Made by a program: the position numbers and the translations under genes. The notes under the pieces were generated by a model. It saw only the letters and a program-made list of their open reading frames with translations, did no database searches and was not told the DNA's origin. A stretch of DNA of 64,000 nucleotides from Pontiellaceae bacterium B12227. Its GTDB lineage: Bacteria > Verrucomicrobiota > Kiritimatiellia > Kiritimatiellales > Pontiellaceae. The DNA lies in contig JAROAZ010000001.1 in assembly GCA_029432775.1 (NCBI GenBank), forward strand, positions 186,001 through 250,000, in the 5' to 3' direction. Positions 19,527-27,224 of the stretch are shown piece after piece (position 1 is the first letter of the stretch; every line of letters begins with the position of its first letter).

Positions 19527-19688
19527 AAAGATGTGGCCATTCATGAAGAGGCGGAAGCATACGGTATCGATATCTCATTGATCCGTTCCAACCTGCGGCT
19601 AACTCCCGCGGAACGCCTGCGCCGACATGACAAAGCCCTCAATACCATGAACAAACTCCGTGCAGCCATGGAGAAAAAGCGTGGATGA
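19521..19688 (+). CDS. Small helical protein upstream of a nucleotidyltransferase
   Basis: 55 residues from ATG 19521 (MEKDVAIHEEAEAYGIDISL...). The core DISLIRSNLRLTPAERLRRH followed by KALNTMNKLRAAM is predicted helical. I know this pattern as a small conserved protein found directly before nucleotidyltransferase-like genes, but no function is established to my knowledge. Its stop overlaps the GTG of the next gene by eight bases, so the two are surely co-translated. The start codon lies inside a variant palindrome (TTCCAGCCTATGGAA, 19512-19526). A toxin-antitoxin-like or substrate-adaptor role is possible but unproven. Confidence 0.72.
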   Translation: MEKDVAIHEEAEAYGIDISLIRSNLRLTPAERLRRHDKALNTMNKLRAAMEKKRG

Positions 19689-20157
19689 CCTGACCGATAT
19701 TATCGAACGCTTAAGTCTGGCCGATGTTGATTTTGTTTTAGTCGGGGGATTAGCCGCCGTCACTCATGGAAGCTCGATGACCACACAGGATATCGATATC
19801 TGCTGTGACTTTTCCGCCGAAAACCTGCTTCGCCTGCAGGTCGCTCTTGAAGGCCTTAATCCCGTTCACCGGATGACCAGCAACCGTATTCCGCTTGAGC
19901 TGACCCAAGCAAACTGTGGCTCCCTTAAGAATCTGTATCTTGATACCGACTGGGGACAACTCGATTGCCTGAGCGAGGTGCTGGGCCTTGGTCATTTTGA
20001 ACATGTAAAACAGCAGAGCGAACCTCTGGATCTGGGCGGGTACACCTGCCGCATTCTTCAGATTGATGCCCTGATTACTGCGAAGAGAGCGATGGCGCGT
20101 CCCAAAGACATAGAAACCATTAAGCAACTAGAAGCGATTCGGCGGGAAAATAATTAA
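19681..20157 (+). CDS. Nucleotidyltransferase-fold protein
   Basis: 158 residues from GTG 19681 (an upstream in-frame ATG at 19660 would overlap the small gene further). The N-terminal block FVLVGGLAAVTHGSSMTTQDIDICCD has the GG...TxDID pattern of the polymerase-beta/MNT-type nucleotidyltransferase fold, with D-I-D as likely metal ligands. The rest, ending in ITAKRAMARPKDIETIKQLEAI, is typical of DUF6036-like/AbiEii-like stand-alone proteins, where an 'AK...RPKD' segment is conserved. It is co-translated with the small helical protein. Function is unknown; relatives occur in toxin-antitoxin or abortive-infection modules. Confidence 0.8.
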   Translation: MDDLTDIIERLSLADVDFVLVGGLAAVTHGSSMTTQDIDICCDFSAENLLRLQVALEGLNPVHRMTSNRIPLELTQANCGSLKNLYLDTDWGQLDCLSEVLGLGHFEHVKQQSEPLDLGGYTCRILQIDALITAKRAMARPKDIETIKQLEAIRRENN

Positions 20158-20193
20158 ATCCGGGCACCCGTCGTCGGCCCATGAGGAGAACGT

Positions 20194-21552
20194 ATGAAAC
20201 CGATAGTCTTAACTGTAATCGCCGTATGGACTGCACTGAACACGGTGGCAGCCGGCGTTCCGTGTAAGCTTGTCGAAGCGTGGGCTACGGAACCCGTTCT
20301 CGATATCCCTGAATGCGCTCTCTTTAATCCGGCAGACAAGCTGCTCTATGTATCGAACATTTCGGGATCGCCGTTTGAGAAAAACAGCAAGGGCTTCATC
20401 GCCAAGGTGGATCTGAGCGGTCAGATCGTCGAGATGAAGTGGTCCGCCGGTCTGAATGCTCCGAAGGGCATGGCCATTCACGAAAACCATCTCTATGTCA
20501 CCGACATCGATGAGCTGGTGAAGATTGATCTGAAGAGCGGAAAAATCGTACAGCGGTATCCGGCCCAAGGCGCTGTCTCCCTGAATGATCTGGCGGCGGG
20601 TGCCGATGGCACGATCTACGTGAGCGATTCCAGAAGCGGGCAGTATGCGCTGCATCGTCTCATGAACGGAAAGCTCGAACCATGGGTGGAAACATCGCAA
20701 TCCGGAAATCTAAACGGCCTGTATATGCAGGGTAACAAACTGCTGGCCGGTCAGGCAAAAGACGGCACGCTGTTTGCCGTCGACCTGAAGACCGGACAGA
20801 TGACATCCATCAGCCAGATTGACACCGGCATCGACGGACTGAAACCCGCCGGCAACGGCCGCTATTTCACCTCCAACTGGAAGGGCCGTATTACGCTGGT
20901 CTCTGAAACGGGCGAAGGTCTCATCCTGCAGGACACGACCGACCGGAAGATAAACGCCGCTGACTTTGAATACCTCCCCGAAAAAAATCTCCTGATTCTC
21001 CCGACCTTCAATGACAACCGCCTGGTGGCCTACAACGTGGTGCAACCTGAACGATCCGTGGGCGACCCGGCCCCCCTTTTTAAGGCGGTCGATCAGGACG
21101 GCAAGGAATGGGTGCTGGAAGATCAACTGGGTAAGAAACCCATCGTCGTCTACTTCTATCCCGCCGCCATGACCGGCGGCTGCACGAAACAGGCCTGCAG
21201 CTATCGGGATTATGTCGAGCAGAATGATGAGCCGGCCTTTGATGTGGTCGGCATCAGCGGCGACACCCCGGAAAACCTGAAACATTTCCAGCAGGCGGAA
21301 GGGCTCAACTTTACACTGCTCTCCGATCCCGGCGGCCGGATTGCCAAAACGTTCGGCGTGGCGGTCAAGGACGGCGAAAAGAGCATCACGCGAACCATCG
21401 ACGGGAAAGAGGTTGAGCTGACCCGCAGCGCCACCACCATGCGCTGGACCTTTATCATCGATCCCTCCGGCAAAATTATCTACCGCGATAACAAGGTCAA
21501 CGCCGTGCAGGATCTGCAGAAGGTGAAGTCATTCCTTAGCGAAACGAAGTGA
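20194..21552 (+). CDS. Secreted beta-propeller/peroxiredoxin fusion protein
   Basis: 452 residues in two parts. After a signal peptide (ending ..NTVAAG), residues ~25-285 form an SMP-30/NHL-like beta-propeller (repeats such as LYVSNISG, LYVTDIDELVKIDL, IYVSDSRSG, YFTSNWKGRI). Residues ~287-452 are a BCP-type peroxiredoxin: VGDPAPLFKAVDQDG, PAAMTGGCTKQACSYRDY (first Cys is the likely peroxidatic residue, second the resolving one), VVGISGDTPENLKHF, and FIIDPSGKIIYRD. The peroxiredoxin would reduce peroxides in the periplasm; the propeller may bind a partner or small ligand. Such a fusion on one chain is unusual. A good GAGGAG site precedes ATG 20194. Confidence 0.88.
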   Translation: MKPIVLTVIAVWTALNTVAAGVPCKLVEAWATEPVLDIPECALFNPADKLLYVSNISGSPFEKNSKGFIAKVDLSGQIVEMKWSAGLNAPKGMAIHENHLYVTDIDELVKIDLKSGKIVQRYPAQGAVSLNDLAAGADGTIYVSDSRSGQYALHRLMNGKLEPWVETSQSGNLNGLYMQGNKLLAGQAKDGTLFAVDLKTGQMTSISQIDTGIDGLKPAGNGRYFTSNWKGRITLVSETGEGLILQDTTDRKINAADFEYLPEKNLLILPTFNDNRLVAYNVVQPERSVGDPAPLFKAVDQDGKEWVLEDQLGKKPIVVYFYPAAMTGGCTKQACSYRDYVEQNDEPAFDVVGISGDTPENLKHFQQAEGLNFTLLSDPGGRIAKTFGVAVKDGEKSITRTIDGKEVELTRSATTMRWTFIIDPSGKIIYRDNKVNAVQDLQKVKSFLSETK

Positions 21553-21722
21553 TATTTCCGGGCCCGGTGCGTGGAGCAGGCGGGACGCCTGCGATACGTT
21601 TCTGCCGTTCGCCCGGCAGCGATTACTCGTAATCACATTCCTCAAACCTGCCGGCCCTGCAAATTAAGCCGCCGGAAAAAGGGCGGAGACGGAACTCTTT
21701 TATAGAAGAAGCTCAACTTCGC
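21553..21722. other. Repeat-rich gap between converging genes
   Basis: Contains GC-rich self-complementary phrases ('gcaggcgggacgcctgc' at about 21577-21593, 'gccgccggaaaaagggcgg' near 21670) of the dispersed-repeat type. No gene and no classical terminator were recognised. Confidence 0.5.
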
Positions 21723-22553
21723 TTATTTAACTCCAAGACTGTATGTGAAAGTGTTCTTCAAATAGTAGGCGCCCAGCATCTTTGAAGGTTCAAGGTCAAC
21801 AAACGGGTGTACTTCTGCCTCGCCCCCCTTGCCGGAAACCTCTTTTTTATCGCCAAATGTCACCTTGCCTTCACCGAACTTGAGCGTCATGCGTCGAGGA
21901 GCCATCTGGGCTAAGTCGATGATACTTCTTTTTGTCCCGCTTTTTCCACTGCCGCCAGCTCCGGCTCCAAACATTTCAACCACTTTCCCCCGACGAATAT
22001 TCATCTTGGGAATCACAGACAGTTCCTTGAGCAGCTCTTCTTCAGCTTTGTTTATTTCATAATCTTCTGCATCAACCTGCAGCTGCATCGTATGCCCGCT
22101 CTTAATAGCGGTACTGCCCGTATATACAGGGTCTTTGCGGACAAGATTGACGTCACCCATAATCTTGGGAAGACCCAACCCCCGGATGCCCATAATACGT
22201 GACTCATCGCTTGTTACCGGCATAGTAATACAATGCCATATTTCTTTATTCTCATATTTTCCCAGCAGGAAAACAGCGGCCTCTTTATACGGTGTGGTTC
22301 CTTCCTTCATCTTATAAAAGTCGGAAATGAACGCGTGAACATAAAGACGATCCGGCATATCAAATATCTCCGGCAGAAGTTTGCGATAGGCCTCTTTATT
22401 TTTCGTCTCATAATAAACCACGACGCCATCCGTCTCATGGTACGTATAGCGTCGTTCTGCCTTTCCGCCACCGGTCGTCGTTCTGCTTTCCTGCGCGAAA
22501 CTCACCTGTAGAAACAGAGAAGTAACGCCTAACACCAATGCCATCTTTTTCAT
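21723..22553 (-). CDS. Exported acetoacetate-decarboxylase-like protein
   Basis: 276 residues from the ATG whose complement is 22551-22553; AAGGGA lies just upstream, better than the more distal in-frame ATG. A clear signal peptide (MKKMALVLGVTSLFLQVSFA) precedes AQESR. The middle (KEAAVFLLGKY, IWHCITMPVTSDESRIMG, GLGLPKIMGDVNL) resembles the acetoacetate decarboxylase fold, where a Lys in the 'PK' block forms the Schiff base. Export of such a fold is unusual, and the true substrate is unknown. The C-terminal third contains a Gly/Ser-rich segment (EMFGAGAGGSGKSG). No neighbours suggest a pathway. Confidence 0.7.
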   Translation of the reverse strand: MKKMALVLGVTSLFLQVSFAQESRTTTGGGKAERRYTYHETDGVVVYYETKNKEAYRKLLPEIFDMPDRLYVHAFISDFYKMKEGTTPYKEAAVFLLGKYENKEIWHCITMPVTSDESRIMGIRGLGLPKIMGDVNLVRKDPVYTGSTAIKSGHTMQLQVDAEDYEINKAEEELLKELSVIPKMNIRRGKVVEMFGAGAGGSGKSGTKRSIIDLAQMAPRRMTLKFGEGKVTFGDKKEVSGKGGEAEVHPFVDLEPSKMLGAYYLKNTFTYSLGVK

Positions 22554-22986
22554 AATAGTTCCCTTCATTATCATCGTATTGATTTCCCCCTGCTGTAGTC
22601 CGGCAACCGCTGCCGTTTATACGCATTTGTTTAACGTGTCATTCAGCCTGATATTGTATTAGTGTGACATTTTTATACCCTGTGGTGGATGGGGTAGATG
22701 CGTATCAAGAGGTTCGGCTCTACGGTGCCCGAAGCAGAACGAAAGCTAATTTCTGGAGCGTGCCGGTTTCCAGAGATCGGAAAATTTCAGGGCGGAAACG
22801 GTTGAGCCTGCGAAACGTTGGCTTGCAGGTTTTCAGTCTTGCTACGCGTTCCGGTGCTCCGCGGTTCGGCTGGCAGGTCGAGTCCCCAACCGTGCCGCCC
22901 CTACAACTTATGCCGCCGAAAAGAATCATTTCACAGGCAAAAACTGGTCATGTCCTATCTGCGTGGAACTGGCGGTTTGCTGGTAT

Positions 22987-23087
22987 CGTAGACTCGACGC
23001 CCTCGTCGCGTTGCGGCTGCATTGTGCCGCACTGCTGGAATGCGACGAGGGCAAATTGTTGCCTGATGTCGCAATTACATCTACGTT
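22987..23087. repeat. Inverted repeat with 'cgacgccctcgtcgcgtt' arm
   Basis: Begins cgtagactcgacgccctcg and then tcgcgttg; the opposite arm has 'gcgacgaggg' at about 23042-23051 and ends with 'catctacg'. The same left-arm phrase occurs at 61952-61977 inside the GH106-like gene, so it is a mobile or copied family. Confidence 0.7.
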
Positions 23088-23189
23088 TTGGCTCCACGAA
23101 AATGGGATACGAACCTAAACGTGGCAGGCGCCCGCCGGGTGTTGAGATATATCTCAATCCCGGCCTACAGGTGCCGTGAATGGGTGTAG

Positions 23190-23213
23190 GCCCGATGCCC
23201 CATCGGGCGTTTT
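23190..23213. terminator. Terminator-like hairpin before the ABC-3C cassette
   Basis: GCCCGATG, a three-base loop, CATCGGGC, then GTTTT. The perfect 8-bp GC-rich stem followed by a short T-run would insulate the cassette from upstream transcription. Confidence 0.6.
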
Positions 23214-23217
23214 GCCT

Positions 23218-23232
23218 TTCCACCCATTGGAA
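23218..23232. repeat. Variant 15-bp palindrome left of the ABC-3C cassette
   Basis: TTCCACCCATTGGAA, two mismatched positions in the left half. It lies about 160 bases before the cassette; another copy follows the cassette at 27110. Confidence 0.7.
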
Positions 23233-23395
23233 GTCTTCACACCCGTTTTCTATCCCCCACAATCTTTACGTGTTTAGTTCTTAATATTATTTCCAAACCT
23301 GCGTAGACTCTTTTTCATGTTGTTGGAGCGTGCGTCGTAAAGGGTTGAGCAGTGGATATAAAAACAGATTAAGGAATAAGGGCGGATCCCTTTTT

Positions 23396-24586
23396 ATGAG
23401 TCTTGAAAACCATTCAGCACCAGGAGCAGCAGCCGGGTATACATTTCAGTTTGAACGGGCTCTCTACTGGCTCGCGAAAAGTCCGGCTGGCTTTGTAATT
23501 GGAATTGAAACTGAAGATGATGTTGCCATCAAACATCAGGATGGAAAGCTAACTCTTGAGCAGGATAAACATTCCATTCAAGACAAGGCAGAACCATTCG
23601 GCAATCGCTCGAAAGACTTGTGGAACACGCTTTCGATATGGCTAACCGCTCTTGAAAACGGAGAGTTGGAACCGGGAAAGACTCGGTTTCTGATGGTCAC
23701 AAACAAGACATTACCTGACTGTATTGCGAAACAAATCTCCAACGCCCAAACAAGCGAAAAAATCGACACGTGTATTAAAGGTCTCAAAGACGCCGCCACA
23801 GATCCTTCAGAAACAATTCGCGAATTCACGGAAAAGGTGTTGGCAGCTTCATCAGAGAAGCTCTTGCGAACTATAATTTCGAATTGTGAGTTGCTTGACG
23901 AAGCAAGTGGAACCAGCGGCGAGAATCTAAAAAATTCAACCATCGCGGAATTGCAAATTCCCGCCACTTTCACAAAAGATGCAGAATCCATCATCGACGA
24001 ATTGCTAGGCTGGCTTCAACGACAAGTTTTAGCTCTGTGGCAAAAGCGAACACCCGCATGGATATCGCGCGATAACTTCGTCACTCAGTTTCACGCAGTC
24101 CTAGGCCGGCGAAAGCGCCAGAATGATCGAGAACGAACAGCAAATCTGATCCCTGTTTATGATGAACAAATCGGTCGGGAGAAAGGGCGCGATTTCGTTA
24201 AACAGATTTACTTGGTCACGGATGACGATGGCAGAGTCGATGAGTCCATTCGGGAATTCATTATGTGCAATATGGAGAAGACACGTCTCTCTGCTGACGG
24301 AAATATCACCGATCAAGATTGGATTGATTTTGAAGAAACGCTCAGAGCACGCTGGGGTAAGATTTCCAGTCGCGTGAAGCGTTTTGGCCAGACCAAGCCA
24401 GAAGAAGATGTAGGGTTTAAAATATTGACTGAAACCACCGATGAGCACAGAGAGCGGCTGGCTGGCATCGAGACCGAACAGGTCTATCTGACCTCAGGAA
24501 CCTACCACCGCATGGCAGATCGATTGGTGGTTGGTTGGCATCCGCGTTTCGAGGAATTAATGAAACAGGTGGGAGAAAATGATTGA
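23396..24586 (+). CDS. ABC-3C system component A: predicted REase-fold nuclease with ABC-3C C-terminal domain
   Basis: 396 residues from ATG 23396 (GGGCGGA upstream; a GTG at 23330 is in frame but gives a leader that does not look like the family). The N-terminus GYTFQFERALYWLA, then GIETEDDVAI (E38-D42) and LEQDKHSI (Q56-D57-K58) have the helix, acidic and QxK elements of DUF4297/Cap4-like PD-(D/E)xK nucleases. The C-terminal part (LRARWGKISSRV, YLTSGTYHRMADRLVVGWHPRFEELM) matches the domain that ABC-three-component effectors use to couple to the ATPase. It overlaps the next gene by eight bases. Role: DNA-cutting effector of a conflict system, inferred. By eye it is more A+T-rich than its neighbours. 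Confidence 0.78.
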   Translation: MSLENHSAPGAAAGYTFQFERALYWLAKSPAGFVIGIETEDDVAIKHQDGKLTLEQDKHSIQDKAEPFGNRSKDLWNTLSIWLTALENGELEPGKTRFLMVTNKTLPDCIAKQISNAQTSEKIDTCIKGLKDAATDPSETIREFTEKVLAASSEKLLRTIISNCELLDEASGTSGENLKNSTIAELQIPATFTKDAESIIDELLGWLQRQVLALWQKRTPAWISRDNFVTQFHAVLGRRKRQNDRERTANLIPVYDEQIGREKGRDFVKQIYLVTDDDGRVDESIREFIMCNMEKTRLSADGNITDQDWIDFEETLRARWGKISSRVKRFGQTKPEEDVGFKILTETTDEHRERLAGIETEQVYLTSGTYHRMADRLVVGWHPRFEELMKQVGEND

Positions 24587-25067
24587 TGTACTATTTGAGC
24601 AGCAGGTTGTGCAGAATTCCGGCTTAGGTGCCGAGACGCTTTGGCATGCGGTCAGTGAAGCCTACGAAGTGAAGAATAGGGTTGAAGGCATGCCGCTCCT
24701 CTTGGCATTCATCGTCCTTCCTCTGGCATTTCATAAGCGTTCTGCAAACGCTTTGGCATCAAAGGTGAAACCAGGGGCACTTTACAAGGCTGTTGCAAGT
24801 GATCGTGAAATCACGCTTGGCCTTCAGGAAAGAATGCAGGCTCTTTCTGGACGCACCCTGCAATCTCTATCAATCGGTTTCTCCACGGGTTTATTGCTTC
24901 TCGATTCCGGCGCGGAACCGCAATTGATACCTGGTCGAAAATCTCCGCCTACTGTTCACGTGACAGAAGAGGTGAAAACTCTCCTCTCTGCTGCGAAGCG
25001 GATTGGACAAGCGATTGGGGAGCTTCCAAAGACACAACTTATGACACACCTCAACATAAGGTTCTAA
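24579..25067 (+). CDS. ABC-3C system middle component
   Basis: 162 residues, mostly predicted helical, with no enzymatic motif seen. Segments VQNSGLGAETLWHAVSEAY and LLLAFIVLPLAFHK followed by a C-terminal helical region ending ...LPKTQLMTHLNIRF match the pattern of the 'three-component ABC system middle component' proteins. Identification leans heavily on its place: it overlaps the nuclease gene by eight bases and the ATPase gene by one (TAATG). It is thought to bridge effector and ATPase. Confidence 0.78.
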   Translation: MIDVLFEQQVVQNSGLGAETLWHAVSEAYEVKNRVEGMPLLLAFIVLPLAFHKRSANALASKVKPGALYKAVASDREITLGLQERMQALSGRTLQSLSIGFSTGLLLLDSGAEPQLIPGRKSPPTVHVTEEVKTLLSAAKRIGQAIGELPKTQLMTHLNIRF

Positions 25068-27052
25068 TGAAACTCGCCATATTAAAAATTATTCTCTGGC
25101 CGAAGAACGACACATTGCAGCCGCGTGTAATTTCCTTCTTGCCCGACAAAATCAACGTAATCACTGGGGAAAGCGCGACCGGGAAATCTTCGCTAACAGC
25201 GATTGTGGATTATTGTCTTGGGAGCGGTAAATGTGCGATTCCCGTCGGACTAATACGAGATGTGACCGAGTGGTTTGGGCTTCATGTGAAGCTCGCGAAC
25301 ACCGAAATGATTGTTGCTCGGCGGAATCCTGGTGATCAGCAAACAACTACTGATCTGTATTGGGTTGAAGGGCTTGATTTAGAGGTTTCGAATCGAATCG
25401 AAAAGAATGGCCGCGTCGATGACCTGAAGGGCCGTATGGATCAAATAGCACAATTGTCACATTTGGAGCTAAGCGGTGCAGAATCTGTCGGATACGGGAG
25501 TCGCCCCAGTTTTCGGGATATGTCCGCATTTAATTTCCAGCCTCAACACATTGTTGCGAATCCATACACTCTGTTTTTTAAGGCTGACACGACTGAGCAT
25601 CGAGAGAAGCTTCGCTCCATATTCCCATTGGTTCTCGGAGCGGTCAATTCATCAACATTAGCGAAACAGCGTGAGCTGAAGGATATCTCAAAAGAACACG
25701 ACAGGTTGCGGCGCGAGTTGGACGCGCGCCTAGAGGCGGCGAAAGCGTGGGAGGCCGAGATTGAGAGCTACTACCTTCAGGCAAAAGCTCTTGGTCTCCT
25801 GCCTGATGCTCCTAATCCAGATGCGACCTGGAACCTTGATCGATTCGTGATCGAGTTGCAGACGGTTCCAGACAACGTAAAGAAGCTAGATATTCCGGAA
25901 ATCAAGGAGGGAACCGGCGAAGAGGCGGTCGCTCAACTTACGGAAATCCTCGGCGAAGAAGATCGTCTAGCGCGACAAATGGGAGCAGTCCGCCAACGGT
26001 TGTCAAAGTTGGATCAACTCGCGGCATCTGTTGGTGAATATGGCACAACACTGACAGGTCAAAAGGATCGAATGCTCGGAGTTGGGTGGCTAGAGAAAAA
26101 GCTACAGTCAACACACCGGTGTCCAGTATGTTTGGCTATCCATGAGGAAGGTAATGAGAACCTCGGAGAGTTGCAGAAACTTGCATATGAACTTGGCGTC
26201 TTGGCGAACTCCGTCGCTCAAGCCCCAGCCAAATTGGACCAAGAGCTCGCTGACCTTCGCAAAGAACTTCGCACTCTCGAGCAGGACATCTCGAATACGC
26301 GAAAAATAAGGCAGTTTCTCGAGTCCCAATCCCAAGAGTTGTCCGCACAACGCCAGCGTGTAAGGCAGGTTTACCTGTTCGTCGGTCGGGTCGAGCAAGC
26401 ACTTGAGAATCTATCGGCAAGCAAGAATGTGGGAGGCCTCAAAGAGCGCGTCGAGCAGCTGTTCCGACGCATTCAAGAGTTAAGGGATGAGTTGGATCCG
26501 CGAGCACAGCGGGAACGAGAGCGAGCTGCTATTGAGTCTGTGTCATCAAGGATTCACGACTATGCGCGCGACCTTCAGCTTGAGCATGCAGCGGAGAATG
26601 TGCGGCTGAACATTAGAGAACTGAGCCTCCAATTTACCTCCCTGTCAGGTCGAACGGACTTTCTTTGGGAAGTAGGGAGCGGACAAAATTGGGTCGGCTA
26701 TCATGTCTCATGTATGCTTGCCCTCCACGAACATTTTATTGGTCTCTCCAACAGCCCGGTTCCCCGGTTCCTTCTTATTGACCAACCGAGTCAGGTATAC
26801 TTTCCGGAGGCTTGGCCGAGTTTAGAGGACGCACCGGGCGGCAAGTCTGCGGATATCGACGGCGTGCATCGGATCTTTGCGGCTCTTTCAACATTTCTCG
26901 AGTCGCTGGCGGAACCCTTTCAAATAATCGTTTCAGAGCACGCTGGTGAGATTACATGGCAGGGCTTGGCCAATATTCATGTCGTGGCGAATTGGCGGGA
27001 AGGACACGATGACTTCCTCATTCCGAATACTTGGCTAAATCAAAAGGGTTAG
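25067..27052 (+). CDS. ABC-3C system ATPase, DUF3732-type SMC/Rad50-like
   Basis: 661 residues. Walker A is GESATGKSS (residues 34-42). A long charged coiled coil spans roughly 200-500 and is interrupted by a Rad50-like zinc hook HRCPVCLAIH (C352, C355). The signature segment GSGQNWVGYHV and Walker B FLLIDQPSQVYFPE (D572, with Gln instead of the usual Glu) follow, then a final switch-like IIVSEHAGE. The IDQPSQVYFP form is a hallmark of DUF3732 proteins, the ATPases of ABC-three-component systems. Such SMC-like ATPases are proposed to sense invading or aberrant DNA and license the nuclease. It is the last gene of the cassette. Confidence 0.88.
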   Translation: MKLAILKIILWPKNDTLQPRVISFLPDKINVITGESATGKSSLTAIVDYCLGSGKCAIPVGLIRDVTEWFGLHVKLANTEMIVARRNPGDQQTTTDLYWVEGLDLEVSNRIEKNGRVDDLKGRMDQIAQLSHLELSGAESVGYGSRPSFRDMSAFNFQPQHIVANPYTLFFKADTTEHREKLRSIFPLVLGAVNSSTLAKQRELKDISKEHDRLRRELDARLEAAKAWEAEIESYYLQAKALGLLPDAPNPDATWNLDRFVIELQTVPDNVKKLDIPEIKEGTGEEAVAQLTEILGEEDRLARQMGAVRQRLSKLDQLAASVGEYGTTLTGQKDRMLGVGWLEKKLQSTHRCPVCLAIHEEGNENLGELQKLAYELGVLANSVAQAPAKLDQELADLRKELRTLEQDISNTRKIRQFLESQSQELSAQRQRVRQVYLFVGRVEQALENLSASKNVGGLKERVEQLFRRIQELRDELDPRAQRERERAAIESVSSRIHDYARDLQLEHAAENVRLNIRELSLQFTSLSGRTDFLWEVGSGQNWVGYHVSCMLALHEHFIGLSNSPVPRFLLIDQPSQVYFPEAWPSLEDAPGGKSADIDGVHRIFAALSTFLESLAEPFQIIVSEHAGEITWQGLANIHVVANWREGHDDFLIPNTWLNQKG

Positions 27053-27109
27053 TCCGCCTAAATCGTTATTCCGCTAGTTAGCTATTGATTTCGAGTCTTG
27101 TCCAAAAAC

Positions 27110-27124
27110 TTCCAGGTATTGGAA
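27110..27124. repeat. Variant 15-bp palindrome right of the ABC-3C cassette
   Basis: TTCCAGGTATTGGAA, 57 bases after the ATPase stop. A second copy, TTCCAATGTTTGGAA, lies at 27158-27172, and half of a 'cttggtgttctttgtgtc'-type repeat arm follows at about 27174-27200. Confidence 0.75.
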
Positions 27125-27157
27125 AAACCGCGGCCCTTCTGCTTATATCCATGCAGG

Positions 27158-27172
27158 TTCCAATGTTTGGAA
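27158..27172. repeat. Variant 15-bp palindrome TTCCAATGTTTGGAA
   Basis: One mismatch from the canonical palindrome; downstream of the ABC-3C cassette and of xth (both genes converge on this gap). Confidence 0.85.
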
Positions 27173-27224
27173 CTTGGTGTTCTTTGTGTCTTTGCGGTGA
27201 AAATCCGCGATGAATGGTCGTGCG

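Larger units (their letters stand above)
22554..23395. other. Gene-free composite of dispersed repeats
   Basis: About 840 bases. Several repeat phrases are packed here: a variant palindrome at 22768-22782, a GC-rich phrase near 22862-22908 ('cggctggcaggtcgagtcc' and following), a 'cgacgccctcgtcgcgtt' inverted-repeat block from 22987, a hairpin at 23190 and a palindrome at 23218-23232. A 171-codon open frame spans it but has no signal of being a real protein. The ABC-3C cassette promoter must lie at its right end. Confidence 0.7.

Noticed and set aside
22664..23179. A 171-codon plus-strand open frame
   Set aside because: It is built from dispersed repeats (shared blocks with 61952-62039), has no recognisable domain or ribosome site, and its composition is that of repeat DNA.
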